Origin: Campylobacteraceae bacterium
GTDB lineage: Bacteria; Campylobacterota; Campylobacteria; Campylobacterales; Sulfurovaceae
Direction: 5' to 3'
Length of the DNA stretch: 8,338 bases
Assembly (NCBI GenBank): GCA_027022775.1
Contig: JALVXO010000206.1
Location: 1-8,338, forward strand
In this document: positions 1 to 6,334 of the stretch, piece after piece
Position numbering within the stretch: the stretch's first letter is position 1
Layout: every line of letters starts with the position of its first letter
Notes under the pieces: generated by a model
The model's input: the letters and a program-made list of their open reading frames with translations, nothing else
Told to the model about the DNA's origin: nothing
Databases searched by the model: none
Program-made: the position numbers and the translations under genes

Positions 1-167
1 TTTATAACTAAAATAGTGCTGTTTTGAAAGTGTAAAAATTAAAATAATTTTTTATTTTTATTTAATTTTTTTTATGAAATATCTCCAAATATATAACTGT
101 AATTTACCCTTGAATTAATAAACCCCCATTTATTGGGAATTGTTATTAACTTTAAAAAATCAAATTG

Positions 168-206
168 AAAGAAAATATTAATTATATTTATATATAAATT
201 TTCTTT
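168..206. repeat. Inverted repeat, 9-bp arms, AT-rich
   Basis: AAAGAAAAT (168-176) and ATTTTCTTT (198-206) are perfect reverse complements separated by 21 bases. The spacer includes most of the palindrome ATTTATATATAAAT (186-199). On the + strand a T-rich stretch (TCTTTTGTTTTT) follows, so this could be a weak terminator for an unseen upstream gene or a protein-binding region. In DNA this AT-rich such pairs also arise by chance. Confidence 0.3.
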
Positions 207-240
207 ATCTTTTGTTTTTAATTAATATTATATCTATAGT

Positions 241-255
241 TTAATCTTTGATTAA
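241..255. promoter_or_regulatory. Candidate operator, inverted repeat TTAATC-N3-GATTAA
   Basis: A perfect 6-bp inverted repeat with a 3-base spacer lies about 97 bp upstream of the inferred napA transcription start. It has the dyad form of a site for a dimeric regulator, but its spacing differs from the 14-bp FNR/CRP consensus. No specific regulator can be named. Chance occurrence in AT-rich sequence is possible. Confidence 0.25.
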
Positions 256-296
256 GTGATAATTATAGTTACAAATTCCAATTTTTTCATTATTTT

Positions 297-310
297 TTGA
301 CATAAATCAA
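297..310. promoter_or_regulatory. FNR/CRP-family binding site upstream of napA
   Basis: TTGACATAAATCAA matches the FNR-type consensus TTGAT-N4-ATCAA at 9 of 10 conserved positions. Its centre (303.5) is 41.5 bp upstream of base 345, the start expected from the -10-like box TAATAT at 333-338. That is the class II activator position. Oxygen- or nitrogen-oxide-responsive Crp/Fnr regulators control nap genes in several bacteria, so anaerobic activation of this operon is a sensible inference. Which family member binds here cannot be told from the site. Confidence 0.6.
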
Positions 311-332
311 TACTGTATATTATTGAAAATGG

Positions 333-338
333 TAATAT
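333..338 (+). promoter_or_regulatory. -10-like box of the putative nap promoter
   Basis: TAATAT resembles the sigma70 -10 consensus TATAAT. It sits 22 bp downstream of the FNR-like site and 32 bp upstream of the napA ATG. A start near 344-345 would give a leader of about 26 nt containing AGGAGG. No clear -35 box is visible, as expected for an activator-dependent promoter and for Campylobacterota generally. Other AT-rich hexamers nearby, such as TATATT at 316-321, could serve instead. Confidence 0.4.
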
Positions 339-370
339 ATAGCATCCCTACTTAATATCAGGAGGTTTAT

Positions 371-3181
371 ATGGGAATGAATAGACGGGATTTTCTAAAG
401 AGTTCTGCGGCAGCTACGGCAGCGGCAGCGGTTGGAATTTCGGTTCCAGAAGAGGTTAAAGCGGCTGCAAAAGATGCAGAAGCAGGATGGAGATGGGATA
501 AAGCTCCTTGTCGTTTCTGCGGAACCGGCTGCGGTATTATGATAGCAACTAAAAACGGTAAAATCGTTGCAGTTAAAGGTGACCCTGCAGCTCCGGTAAA
601 CAGAGGTTTAAACTGTATCAAAGGTTATTTTAACGCAAAAATTATGTATGGTGCCGACAGATTAACTCAACCGTTAATGAGAGTTAATGAAAAAGGCGAA
701 TTTGATAAAAATGGCAAATTTAAGCCAATTACTTGGAAACAAGCGTTCGATGAGATGGAAAAACAGATTAAAAGAGCGCTTAAAGAGAGCGGTCCAGAAG
801 GTGTTGCGGTATTTGGTTCTGGACAGTATACAATTATGGAAGGTTACGCTGCTCAAAAAATGATGAAAGCAGGTTTCCGCTCTAATGCAATTGACCCGAA
901 CGCTAGACACTGTATGGCATCTGCGGTTGTTGGTTTCTATCAGACATTTGGTATCGATGAGCCAAGCGGTTGTTACGATGACATTGAACTTACAGATACA
1001 ATTGTTGCCTGGGGTTCAAATATGGCAGAGATGCACCCGATTTTATGGGCGCGTGTTACAGATAGAAAACTTTCTAATCCAGACAGGGTAAAAGTTGTAA
1101 ATATCCAAACTTATACTCACAGAAGCTGTGATTTAAGCGACTTCAATATTATTTTCCGTCCACAAACAGACTTGGCAATTTGGAACTATATTGCTCATGA
1201 AATTGTATATAACCATCCAGAAGCAATCGATTGGGATTTTGTTAAAAAACATATTGTTTTTGCAGCAGGTCCTGTAAATATCGGTTACGGTATGAGAAGA
1301 GCGGGTGAAAAATCTCTAAAAGACGGCTTGTATGGCAAAAAAGAGATGGAAATTATCAGCAAAGAGATGGAGAAAAAAGTTTCTAGCTTAGAAGCGCCTG
1401 CACTTAAGCCTTACGGTTATAAAGAGGGCGATACAATGAAAAATAAAGGCGGAACATTAGCCCACTGGATGATTAGTTTCGAAGATTATAAAAAATCTCT
1501 TGAGCCGTTTACACTTGATTATGTTGCTAAACTGGCTAAAGGTGATCCAGATGAGCCGCTTGAAGAGTTCAAGAAAAAATTAAAAATGCTGGCAGACCTA
1601 TATATAGAGAAAGACAGAAAAGTTGTAAGTTTCTGGACAATGGGTATGAACCAGCACACTCGCGGAACATGGGTTAACACTCTATCTTACAATGTTCACT
1701 TCTTATTAAATAAACAGGCAAAACCTGGTAACGGTGCATTCTCTCTAACCGGTCAGCCAAGTGCGTGCGGAACTGCAAGAGAGGTTGGAACATTTACACA
1801 CCGCTTACCGGCAGACTTAATGGTTAAAAACCCTAAACATAGAGCTAAAACAGAGAAAAAATGGATGATTCCGGAAGGAACTCTAAACCCTGTAGGTAAA
1901 CAGCATATTGTTGCTATTCACAGAGGAATCGAAGATGGTCTTGTTAAATTTGCTTGGGTAAATGTTTGTAACGCATTCCAAGATACTGCTAATGCTAACC
2001 ACTGGATTAAAGCAGCAAGAAAAACAGATACATTTATAGTAACTTCAGATGGATACCCTGGAATTTCTGCTATGGTTTCTGACCTTGTGCTTCCTAGTGC
2101 AATGATTTATGAAAAATGGGGAGCTTACGGTAACGCAGAGAGAAGAACTCAACACTGGAAACAGCAAGTATTGCCGGTTGGCCAGGCTATGAGTGATACT
2201 TGGCAGTGGGTTGAGCTTTCTAAACGCTTTACTGTTAAAGATGTATGGGGTGAATATAAACCAAGCGGTCCTCGTAAAAAACCGCTTCCAAGCGTTATTG
2301 AAGCTGCTAAAAAAATGGGTTATAAAGAAGATACAACTATGTTTGAAATTCTTTTCGCAAATAAAGAAGCGAAAAAATATACAATCGATGACCCATTGCT
2401 TAAAGGTTTTGATGATACAGATAGCCTTGGTGATAGCAGAAAAGTTATCGGCAGTGACGGTAAAGAGTGGAAAGGTTACGGTTTCTTTATCCATAAATAT
2501 CTATTCGAAGAGTATGCGTGGTTTGGTAGAGGACACGGACATGACCTTGCACCGTTTGATATGTATCATAAAGTTCGCGGGCTTAAATGGCCTGTTGTTG
2601 ACGGTAAAGAGACATTCTGGAGATTTAATGCCAAATATGACCCTTATGCGGCTAAAGCTGCTAAAGAGACAGGCGGAGATTTTGCATTCTACGGACCGCT
2701 TGCTAAAAAACTATTTAGCGGTAGCTTAACTAAGCCGGATAAATCTAAAGGCAAAACCCCAATTCCAAACAAAGCAAAAATATTTGCAAGACCATATATG
2801 GATCCGCCAGAAATGCCAGATAAAGAGTATGATACTTGGCTATGTACCGGCCGTGTGTTAGAGCATTGGCACAGTGGAACAATGACAATGAGGGTTCCTG
2901 AACTGTTTAGAGCAATGCCAGAAGCTCTATGCTATATGCACCCTGAAGATGCTAAAAAACGCGGTGTAAAACGTGGTGATCTTGTATGGATAGAATCTCG
3001 CCGCGGTAAAGTTAAAGCAAGAGTAGAAACAAGAGGAAGAAACAGACCTCCAAAAGGTTTAGTATTTGTGCCTTGGTTTGATGAGAAAGTATTTATTAAC
3101 AAAGTTACTCTTGATGCAACTTGTCCAATGAGTAAACAGACAGACTATAAAAAGTGTGCTGTAAAAATTACTAAAGCTTAA
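371..3181 (+). CDS. napA: Periplasmic nitrate reductase catalytic subunit NapA
   Basis: Reduces nitrate to nitrite in the periplasm using Mo-bis-MGD and one 4Fe-4S cluster. The N-terminus is a Tat signal (NRRDFLKS, residues 4-11, then an Ala-rich hydrophobic run to about residue 25). The cluster ligands are C47, C50, C54 and C82. C181 in the NARHCMAS stretch is the expected molybdenum ligand. Further hallmarks are FWTMGMNQHTRG (421-432) and the C-terminal cofactor-binding domain beginning around GRVLEHWHSGTMT (827-839). The 936 aa are typical of epsilon NapA and about 100 longer than E. coli NapA; extra Lys-rich material lies near 311-370 and extra sequence near 630-735. The start is set by AGGAGG at 360-365, five bases before ATG. 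An in-frame ATG two codons later would still keep the Tat motif. First gene of the operon; 16 bp separate it from napG. Confidence 0.97.
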   Translation: MGMNRRDFLKSSAAATAAAAVGISVPEEVKAAAKDAEAGWRWDKAPCRFCGTGCGIMIATKNGKIVAVKGDPAAPVNRGLNCIKGYFNAKIMYGADRLTQPLMRVNEKGEFDKNGKFKPITWKQAFDEMEKQIKRALKESGPEGVAVFGSGQYTIMEGYAAQKMMKAGFRSNAIDPNARHCMASAVVGFYQTFGIDEPSGCYDDIELTDTIVAWGSNMAEMHPILWARVTDRKLSNPDRVKVVNIQTYTHRSCDLSDFNIIFRPQTDLAIWNYIAHEIVYNHPEAIDWDFVKKHIVFAAGPVNIGYGMRRAGEKSLKDGLYGKKEMEIISKEMEKKVSSLEAPALKPYGYKEGDTMKNKGGTLAHWMISFEDYKKSLEPFTLDYVAKLAKGDPDEPLEEFKKKLKMLADLYIEKDRKVVSFWTMGMNQHTRGTWVNTLSYNVHFLLNKQAKPGNGAFSLTGQPSACGTAREVGTFTHRLPADLMVKNPKHRAKTEKKWMIPEGTLNPVGKQHIVAIHRGIEDGLVKFAWVNVCNAFQDTANANHWIKAARKTDTFIVTSDGYPGISAMVSDLVLPSAMIYEKWGAYGNAERRTQHWKQQVLPVGQAMSDTWQWVELSKRFTVKDVWGEYKPSGPRKKPLPSVIEAAKKMGYKEDTTMFEILFANKEAKKYTIDDPLLKGFDDTDSLGDSRKVIGSDGKEWKGYGFFIHKYLFEEYAWFGRGHGHDLAPFDMYHKVRGLKWPVVDGKETFWRFNAKYDPYAAKAAKETGGDFAFYGPLAKKLFSGSLTKPDKSKGKTPIPNKAKIFARPYMDPPEMPDKEYDTWLCTGRVLEHWHSGTMTMRVPELFRAMPEALCYMHPEDAKKRGVKRGDLVWIESRRGKVKARVETRGRNRPPKGLVFVPWFDEKVFINKVTLDATCPMSKQTDYKKCAVKITKA

Positions 3182-3197
3182 GAAAGGCAGGTAGAAA

Positions 3198-4043
3198 ATG
3201 GGTGGAAAAGAGAAAAAAGAGATAACACCTAGACGGAGATTTTTTACTGATATGGCTCACCATATCGGTTTGGGGGCTATGGGTGTTTTATTATTGGGAG
3301 GATATGCTACAAAGGCAAAAAGTTCCCCTTTGACTCTTCGTCCACCCGCTGCACTGCCAGAAGATGATTTTTTAAAAACATGCATTAAATGCGGGCTTTG
3401 TGCCCAAGCATGCGCTAATAGGCCTCAAAATAGAGATGTAAACGGAAAACAGCTTCCGGGCACCATTAAAATGGCAAAAGCGGGAGATAAAGCAACTATT
3501 GGAACACCTTTCTTTACCCCTAGGGATGTTCCTTGCTATATGTGCGACGACATCCCCTGCGTGCCGGCATGCCCGACTGAAGCACTGGATATAACAAAGG
3601 TAACAAACCCCAAAACGGGTGAGTTGGATATACGCCAAATGAAAATGGGCGTAGCGGTTGTTGATGTCCATTCATGCATCGCATATTGGGGACTGCAGTG
3701 TGATGCTTGCTACCGTGCATGTCCACTTCTTGATGAAGCAATAAAATTAAAGTATGACAGAAACAGCAGAACAGGCAAGCATGCTTTTTTAAAACCGGAA
3801 GTAAATACCGATATTTGCACCGGTTGCGGACTTTGCGAAAAAGCGTGTGTTACCGAAAAACCTGCTATTTATGTTTTGCCGACAGAAGTGGCTCTTGGTA
3901 AAGTTGGAGAGCATTATGTTAAAGGTTGGGATACTAAAGATCAGCAAAGAATTAAAAAAAGAAATCTGAAGGATATCACTACGCACGATGAGCGCAGTAA
4001 GAAAAAACCTTTGGATTATTTAAATAACGGACTAGGATTGTAA
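3198..4043 (+). CDS. napG: Ferredoxin-type quinol dehydrogenase subunit NapG
   Basis: A 281-aa iron-sulfur protein that, with NapH, passes electrons from menaquinol towards NapB/NapA. A twin-arginine motif (PRRRFFTDM, residues 11-19) is followed by a hydrophobic stretch (22-35), indicating Tat export; the hydrophobic segment may be retained as an anchor. Sixteen cysteines form four 4Fe-4S sets: C62/65/68/72, C113/116/121/125, C160/168/171/175 and C207/210/213/217. Spacing in the second and third sets is the irregular kind seen in NapG/MauM-type proteins. The C-terminal 45 residues are Lys-rich and lack clusters. A weak purine-rich ribosome site (AAAGGCAGG) precedes the ATG. The gene sits between napA and napH, one base from napH, as in other Campylobacterota nap clusters. 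Confidence 0.95.
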   Translation: MGGKEKKEITPRRRFFTDMAHHIGLGAMGVLLLGGYATKAKSSPLTLRPPAALPEDDFLKTCIKCGLCAQACANRPQNRDVNGKQLPGTIKMAKAGDKATIGTPFFTPRDVPCYMCDDIPCVPACPTEALDITKVTNPKTGELDIRQMKMGVAVVDVHSCIAYWGLQCDACYRACPLLDEAIKLKYDRNSRTGKHAFLKPEVNTDICTGCGLCEKACVTEKPAIYVLPTEVALGKVGEHYVKGWDTKDQQRIKKRNLKDITTHDERSKKKPLDYLNNGLGL

Positions 4044-4044
4044 A

Positions 4045-4866
4045 ATGAAATTGTCTAACTTAAAATATCTGTTTTTAAGAAGATTTGTTCAAATCGGTCT
4101 GTTATTTTTATACTTTGCTGGCAATTTTTGGGGATGGAAAATCCTACAAGGGGATATTTCAACCTCAATGCTTTTTGAGAAAGTGCCTCTTTCTGATCCA
4201 TTTGCACTGCTTCAAATTTTTGCAGCAGGTGCAACAGTCGGCGTAAATATTTTAATTGGCGCACTAATTATAGTTTTGTTTTACGGTATTATAGGCGGCA
4301 GAGCTTTTTGCAGCTGGGTTTGTCCTGTGAATTTAGTTACAGACCTTGCAGCATGGCTTCGCAGAAAATTGATGATAGATAAAATAGAGCGTAAGCTATG
4401 GATTAGTAGAAATATTCGCTACTATATGATTGTTGTGGTTTTGGTAACTTCGGCAATAACCGGTTTAGCCGCTTTTGAAGTGTTAAGTCCAATAACAATA
4501 CTTAATAGAAATATTGTTTTTGGATTGGGAAGCGGACTTGGTTTAATAGGAGCAATATTTATTTTTGATCTGTTTGTTGTTAAAAACGGCTGGTGCGGTC
4601 ATATATGTCCGCTTGGAGGAGTATACTCCGTTATTGGGAAATACTCTCTTTTTAGAGTAAAACACACAAGCGAAAACTGCACTCTTTGTATGAAATGCAG
4701 AGAGGTTTGTCCAGAGAGTCAGGTTTTGCACATGATTGGGAAAAAAAGCATTACAGTTAACGATATAGAGTGCACAAATTGCGGCAGATGCATAGATGTG
4801 TGCGATGATGATGCTTTATCTTTCTCAATTACTAAAATTATTAAAGATAATAAGGAGTCAAAATGA
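4045..4866 (+). CDS. napH: Membrane quinol dehydrogenase component NapH
   Basis: A 273-aa polytopic iron-sulfur protein that partners NapG in menaquinol oxidation. Four hydrophobic segments are visible at roughly 11-30, 54-82, 127-147 and 160-180. Two CX3CP motifs (C89-C93 in FCSWVCP; C184-C188 in WCGHICP), conserved in NapH, lie at membrane boundaries after the second and fourth segments. Two C-terminal 4Fe-4S sites follow: C212/215/218/222 and C243/246/249/253, probably on the cytoplasmic side. The second ends in CDDD rather than the usual CP, which leaves its four cysteines intact. The gene starts one base after the napG stop and its TGA overlaps the napB ATG (ATGA), so translational coupling is likely. 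No napC is present, in line with a NapGH-driven system. Confidence 0.95.
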   Translation: MKLSNLKYLFLRRFVQIGLLFLYFAGNFWGWKILQGDISTSMLFEKVPLSDPFALLQIFAAGATVGVNILIGALIIVLFYGIIGGRAFCSWVCPVNLVTDLAAWLRRKLMIDKIERKLWISRNIRYYMIVVVLVTSAITGLAAFEVLSPITILNRNIVFGLGSGLGLIGAIFIFDLFVVKNGWCGHICPLGGVYSVIGKYSLFRVKHTSENCTLCMKCREVCPESQVLHMIGKKSITVNDIECTNCGRCIDVCDDDALSFSITKIIKDNKESK

Positions 4867-5462
4867 TAAAAAAGGGAATTTTATCAGTAGTTGCTGTAAG
4901 CTTTTTAGCAATTGGAGCTTATGCGGCTGATAAAGTAATTACGCCGGAATCTTTAAGTTTAAGAAAAGCAAATATTGCAGATGAGAGCAAAGTTGCGCCT
5001 GTTGATGCTAAATATACAGACAAAGCGCCAGGGCAGGCAAAAACAATAGAGCGCTCTTATGAGAATGCACCGCCTTTAATTCCGCATAGTGTTGAAGGTT
5101 TGCTTCCAATTAAAAGAGGCAACAATCAGTGTTTAGGCTGCCACATGCCAGAAGCGGCAAAAGGTGTAGGCGCTACTCCAATTCCAGAATCGCATTTTAC
5201 CGATTTCAGACCTAAAACAGAACTGAAAGATGGTAAAATTATTAAAGATGGAAAAGCTGTTACAAATACTACTGATGTAACTATTGCAAAATTTAAAAAG
5301 CTTAAAAAGTTAAATCAAGCTAGATTTAACTGTTCTCAGTGCCATGTGCCGCAGGCAAATGTAAAACCTTTGGTTAAAAATAACTTTAAACCGGAATTTA
5401 GCGACGAGAAATTAAAACATAAATCCGATTTAATTAAAGTTATTAATCAAGGTGTAAAATAA
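4863..5462 (+). CDS. napB: Dihaem cytochrome c subunit NapB
   Basis: The small electron-transfer subunit (199 aa) that delivers electrons to NapA in the periplasm. A Sec signal peptide covers about residues 1-21 (cleavage near AYA-AD). Two haem c attachment motifs are present: CLGCH (90-94) and CSQCH (157-161). H75 in PPLIPHS and H111 in PESHF are the likely distal haem ligands, as in characterised NapB proteins. The length is somewhat greater than the roughly 150 aa of gammaproteobacterial NapB; the extra residues lie between the haem motifs (about 118-150) and at the Lys-rich C-terminus. A good Shine-Dalgarno AAGGAG (4852-4857) lies inside the napH 3' end, and the ATG overlaps the napH stop by four bases. 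Confidence 0.96.
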   Translation: MIKKGILSVVAVSFLAIGAYAADKVITPESLSLRKANIADESKVAPVDAKYTDKAPGQAKTIERSYENAPPLIPHSVEGLLPIKRGNNQCLGCHMPEAAKGVGATPIPESHFTDFRPKTELKDGKIIKDGKAVTNTTDVTIAKFKKLKKLNQARFNCSQCHVPQANVKPLVKNNFKPEFSDEKLKHKSDLIKVINQGVK

Positions 5463-5463
5463 G

Positions 5464-5976
5464 GTGGCAAGCAGAAGAGAGTTTTTTAAAAAGCTGGTTG
5501 AACCTGCAAAGAGCGTAAAAGAGGAGAAAAAAACCTCTTTTTTACGCCCTCCTTATGTAGTTGATATTAGTCTTTTTGATAAAGAGTGCGTAATATGCGA
5601 ATCTAAAGCGTGTGCCAAAGCGTGCTATGAAAATATTATTGTTATAGAAGCAGGCGGCACACCTATTTTAAATTTTAGCAAAAGCGGCTGCACTTTTTGT
5701 CAAGATTGTGCTAAGGCTTGCGAGAGGGATGTATTAAAAGTTACTGAAGATAATGAAAAAATTCATGCACTGTTTATGATTAATAAAGACAGCTGCATGG
5801 CGCATAACGGAAGTATCTGCTTTTCTTGCAAAGAACCTTGCATAGATAATGCAATTTTGTTTAAAGGTATGTTTGAACCTATTATCGATATGGAAAAATG
5901 CACAAGCTGCGGTTTCTGTTTGAGCAGATGCCCGACAAATGCGATAGAATACATTATAAGGAGTGCAAATGAATAA
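5464..5976 (+). CDS. napF: Ferredoxin-type maturation protein NapF (GTG start)
   Basis: A 170-aa iron-sulfur protein. NapF homologues are cytoplasmic, bind NapA and are thought to help load or maintain its Fe-S centre. Four cysteine sets are visible: C42/45/50/54, C76/79/82/86, C111/119/122/126 and C146/149/152/156. The N-terminus SRREFFKK (residues 3-10) has a twin-arginine look but no hydrophobic stretch follows, so export is unlikely; similar SRR starts occur in other NapF proteins. The start is GTG one base after the napB stop, chosen because it supplies this conserved N-terminus and no ATG lies nearby. No strong ribosome site is visible, so it may depend on coupling to napB. Its last eight bases overlap the next ORF. 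C. jejuni lacks napF; Wolinella has it. Confidence 0.9.
   Translation: MASRREFFKKLVEPAKSVKEEKKTSFLRPPYVVDISLFDKECVICESKACAKACYENIIVIEAGGTPILNFSKSGCTFCQDCAKACERDVLKVTEDNEKIHALFMINKDSCMAHNGSICFSCKEPCIDNAILFKGMFEPIIDMEKCTSCGFCLSRCPTNAIEYIIRSANE
5958..5963 (+). promoter_or_regulatory. Ribosome binding site deciding the start of the acidic ORF
   Basis: AAGGAG lies inside the 3' end of napF, five bases before the ATG at 5969. A GTG at 5963 in the same frame would add two residues but overlaps this site, so ATG 5969 is the better start. Confidence 0.7.
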
Positions 5977-6334
5977 AATAGATTTAGAAAAAGATTACCC
6001 AAACCTTGCAAAACATATAGAAGATAAAGATTTAGACGAATTAAGATACTTTGTAGTGGTAGATGAAAATTATGAAGATATTGATGATGAAGAGGTGGAT
6101 GTTTACGATCCGGAAGATTATAACTATTTAATTTATATAGTTGAGAGAGTGCAAAATGCGCTTGGCGAAGAGGGGTTAAAAAATCTTATTGGCAGACTTT
6201 ATGAGTTAAAAGAGTTTGAAAACTTTTTAGATTCGGAAATTGATCTATATGGAGCAAAAAGCGAGCTTGAGAGCGATGAAATTGCAAAACTTGTATTAAA
6301 AGAGATAGATACTATTCTTGGAGAAGCAGCTTGA
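5969..6334 (+). CDS. Uncharacterised small acidic protein between napF and napL
   Basis: I do not recognise this family. The 121-aa product is strikingly acidic: about 36 Asp/Glu against about 11 Lys/Arg, with an acid-dense block at residues 31-50. It has no cysteine, no signal peptide and no membrane segment, so it should be a soluble cytoplasmic protein. Residues 51-121 look mainly helical. Its place is firmly in the operon: a good ribosome site, an 8-bp overlap with napF and a 4-bp overlap (TTGA) with napL. The standard Campylobacterota order is napAGHBFLD with nothing named at this position. By position it may assist assembly or maturation of the Nap system, but that is inference. Codon use looks like its neighbours, so it does not look like a recent insertion. 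Confidence 0.85.
   Translation: MNKIDLEKDYPNLAKHIEDKDLDELRYFVVVDENYEDIDDEEVDVYDPEDYNYLIYIVERVQNALGEEGLKNLIGRLYELKEFENFLDSEIDLYGAKSELESDEIAKLVLKEIDTILGEAA
6320..6323 (+). promoter_or_regulatory. Ribosome binding site supporting the napL TTG start
   Basis: GGAG lies seven bases before TTG 6331, within the end of the preceding ORF. It supports initiation at this rare start codon, which is also the one that yields a full signal peptide. Confidence 0.6.

Larger units (their letters stand above)
1..370. other. AT-rich non-coding leader upstream of napA
   Basis: No coding region can be supported here on either strand. The sequence is extremely AT-rich with long T and A runs, and the end of the upstream gene is not in the window. 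It holds several inverted repeats: TTAATAA at 115-121 with TTATTAA at 143-149, nested around a CCC/GGG pair; a 9-bp pair at 168-206; a perfect 14-bp palindrome at 186-199; and TTAATC/GATTAA at 241-255. The last 75 bases carry the features that look like the nap promoter: an FNR-like site, a -10-like box and the napA Shine-Dalgarno sequence AGGAGG at 360-365. The palindromes may in part reflect low sequence complexity. Confidence 0.7.

Noticed and set aside
2045..2494. 149-aa open frame on the - strand inside napA
   Set aside because: It lies wholly opposite the well-supported napA frame, has no ribosome site or recognisable domain, and is a frame shadow. The same holds for the other small frames inside napA, napG, napH, napF and napL.
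2193..2729. 178-aa open frame on the + strand inside napA
   Set aside because: It is a +1-type shadow of napA. Its Lys/Leu-rich translation has no family features, and napA is uninterrupted across it.
5470..5493. NapF as a Tat-exported protein
   Set aside because: The SRREFFKK start looks like a twin-arginine motif, but no hydrophobic segment follows and NapF homologues act in the cytoplasm.
5963..5968. GTG start for the acidic ORF
   Set aside because: The GTG overlaps the AAGGAG ribosome site. The ATG at 5969 has proper spacing from that site.
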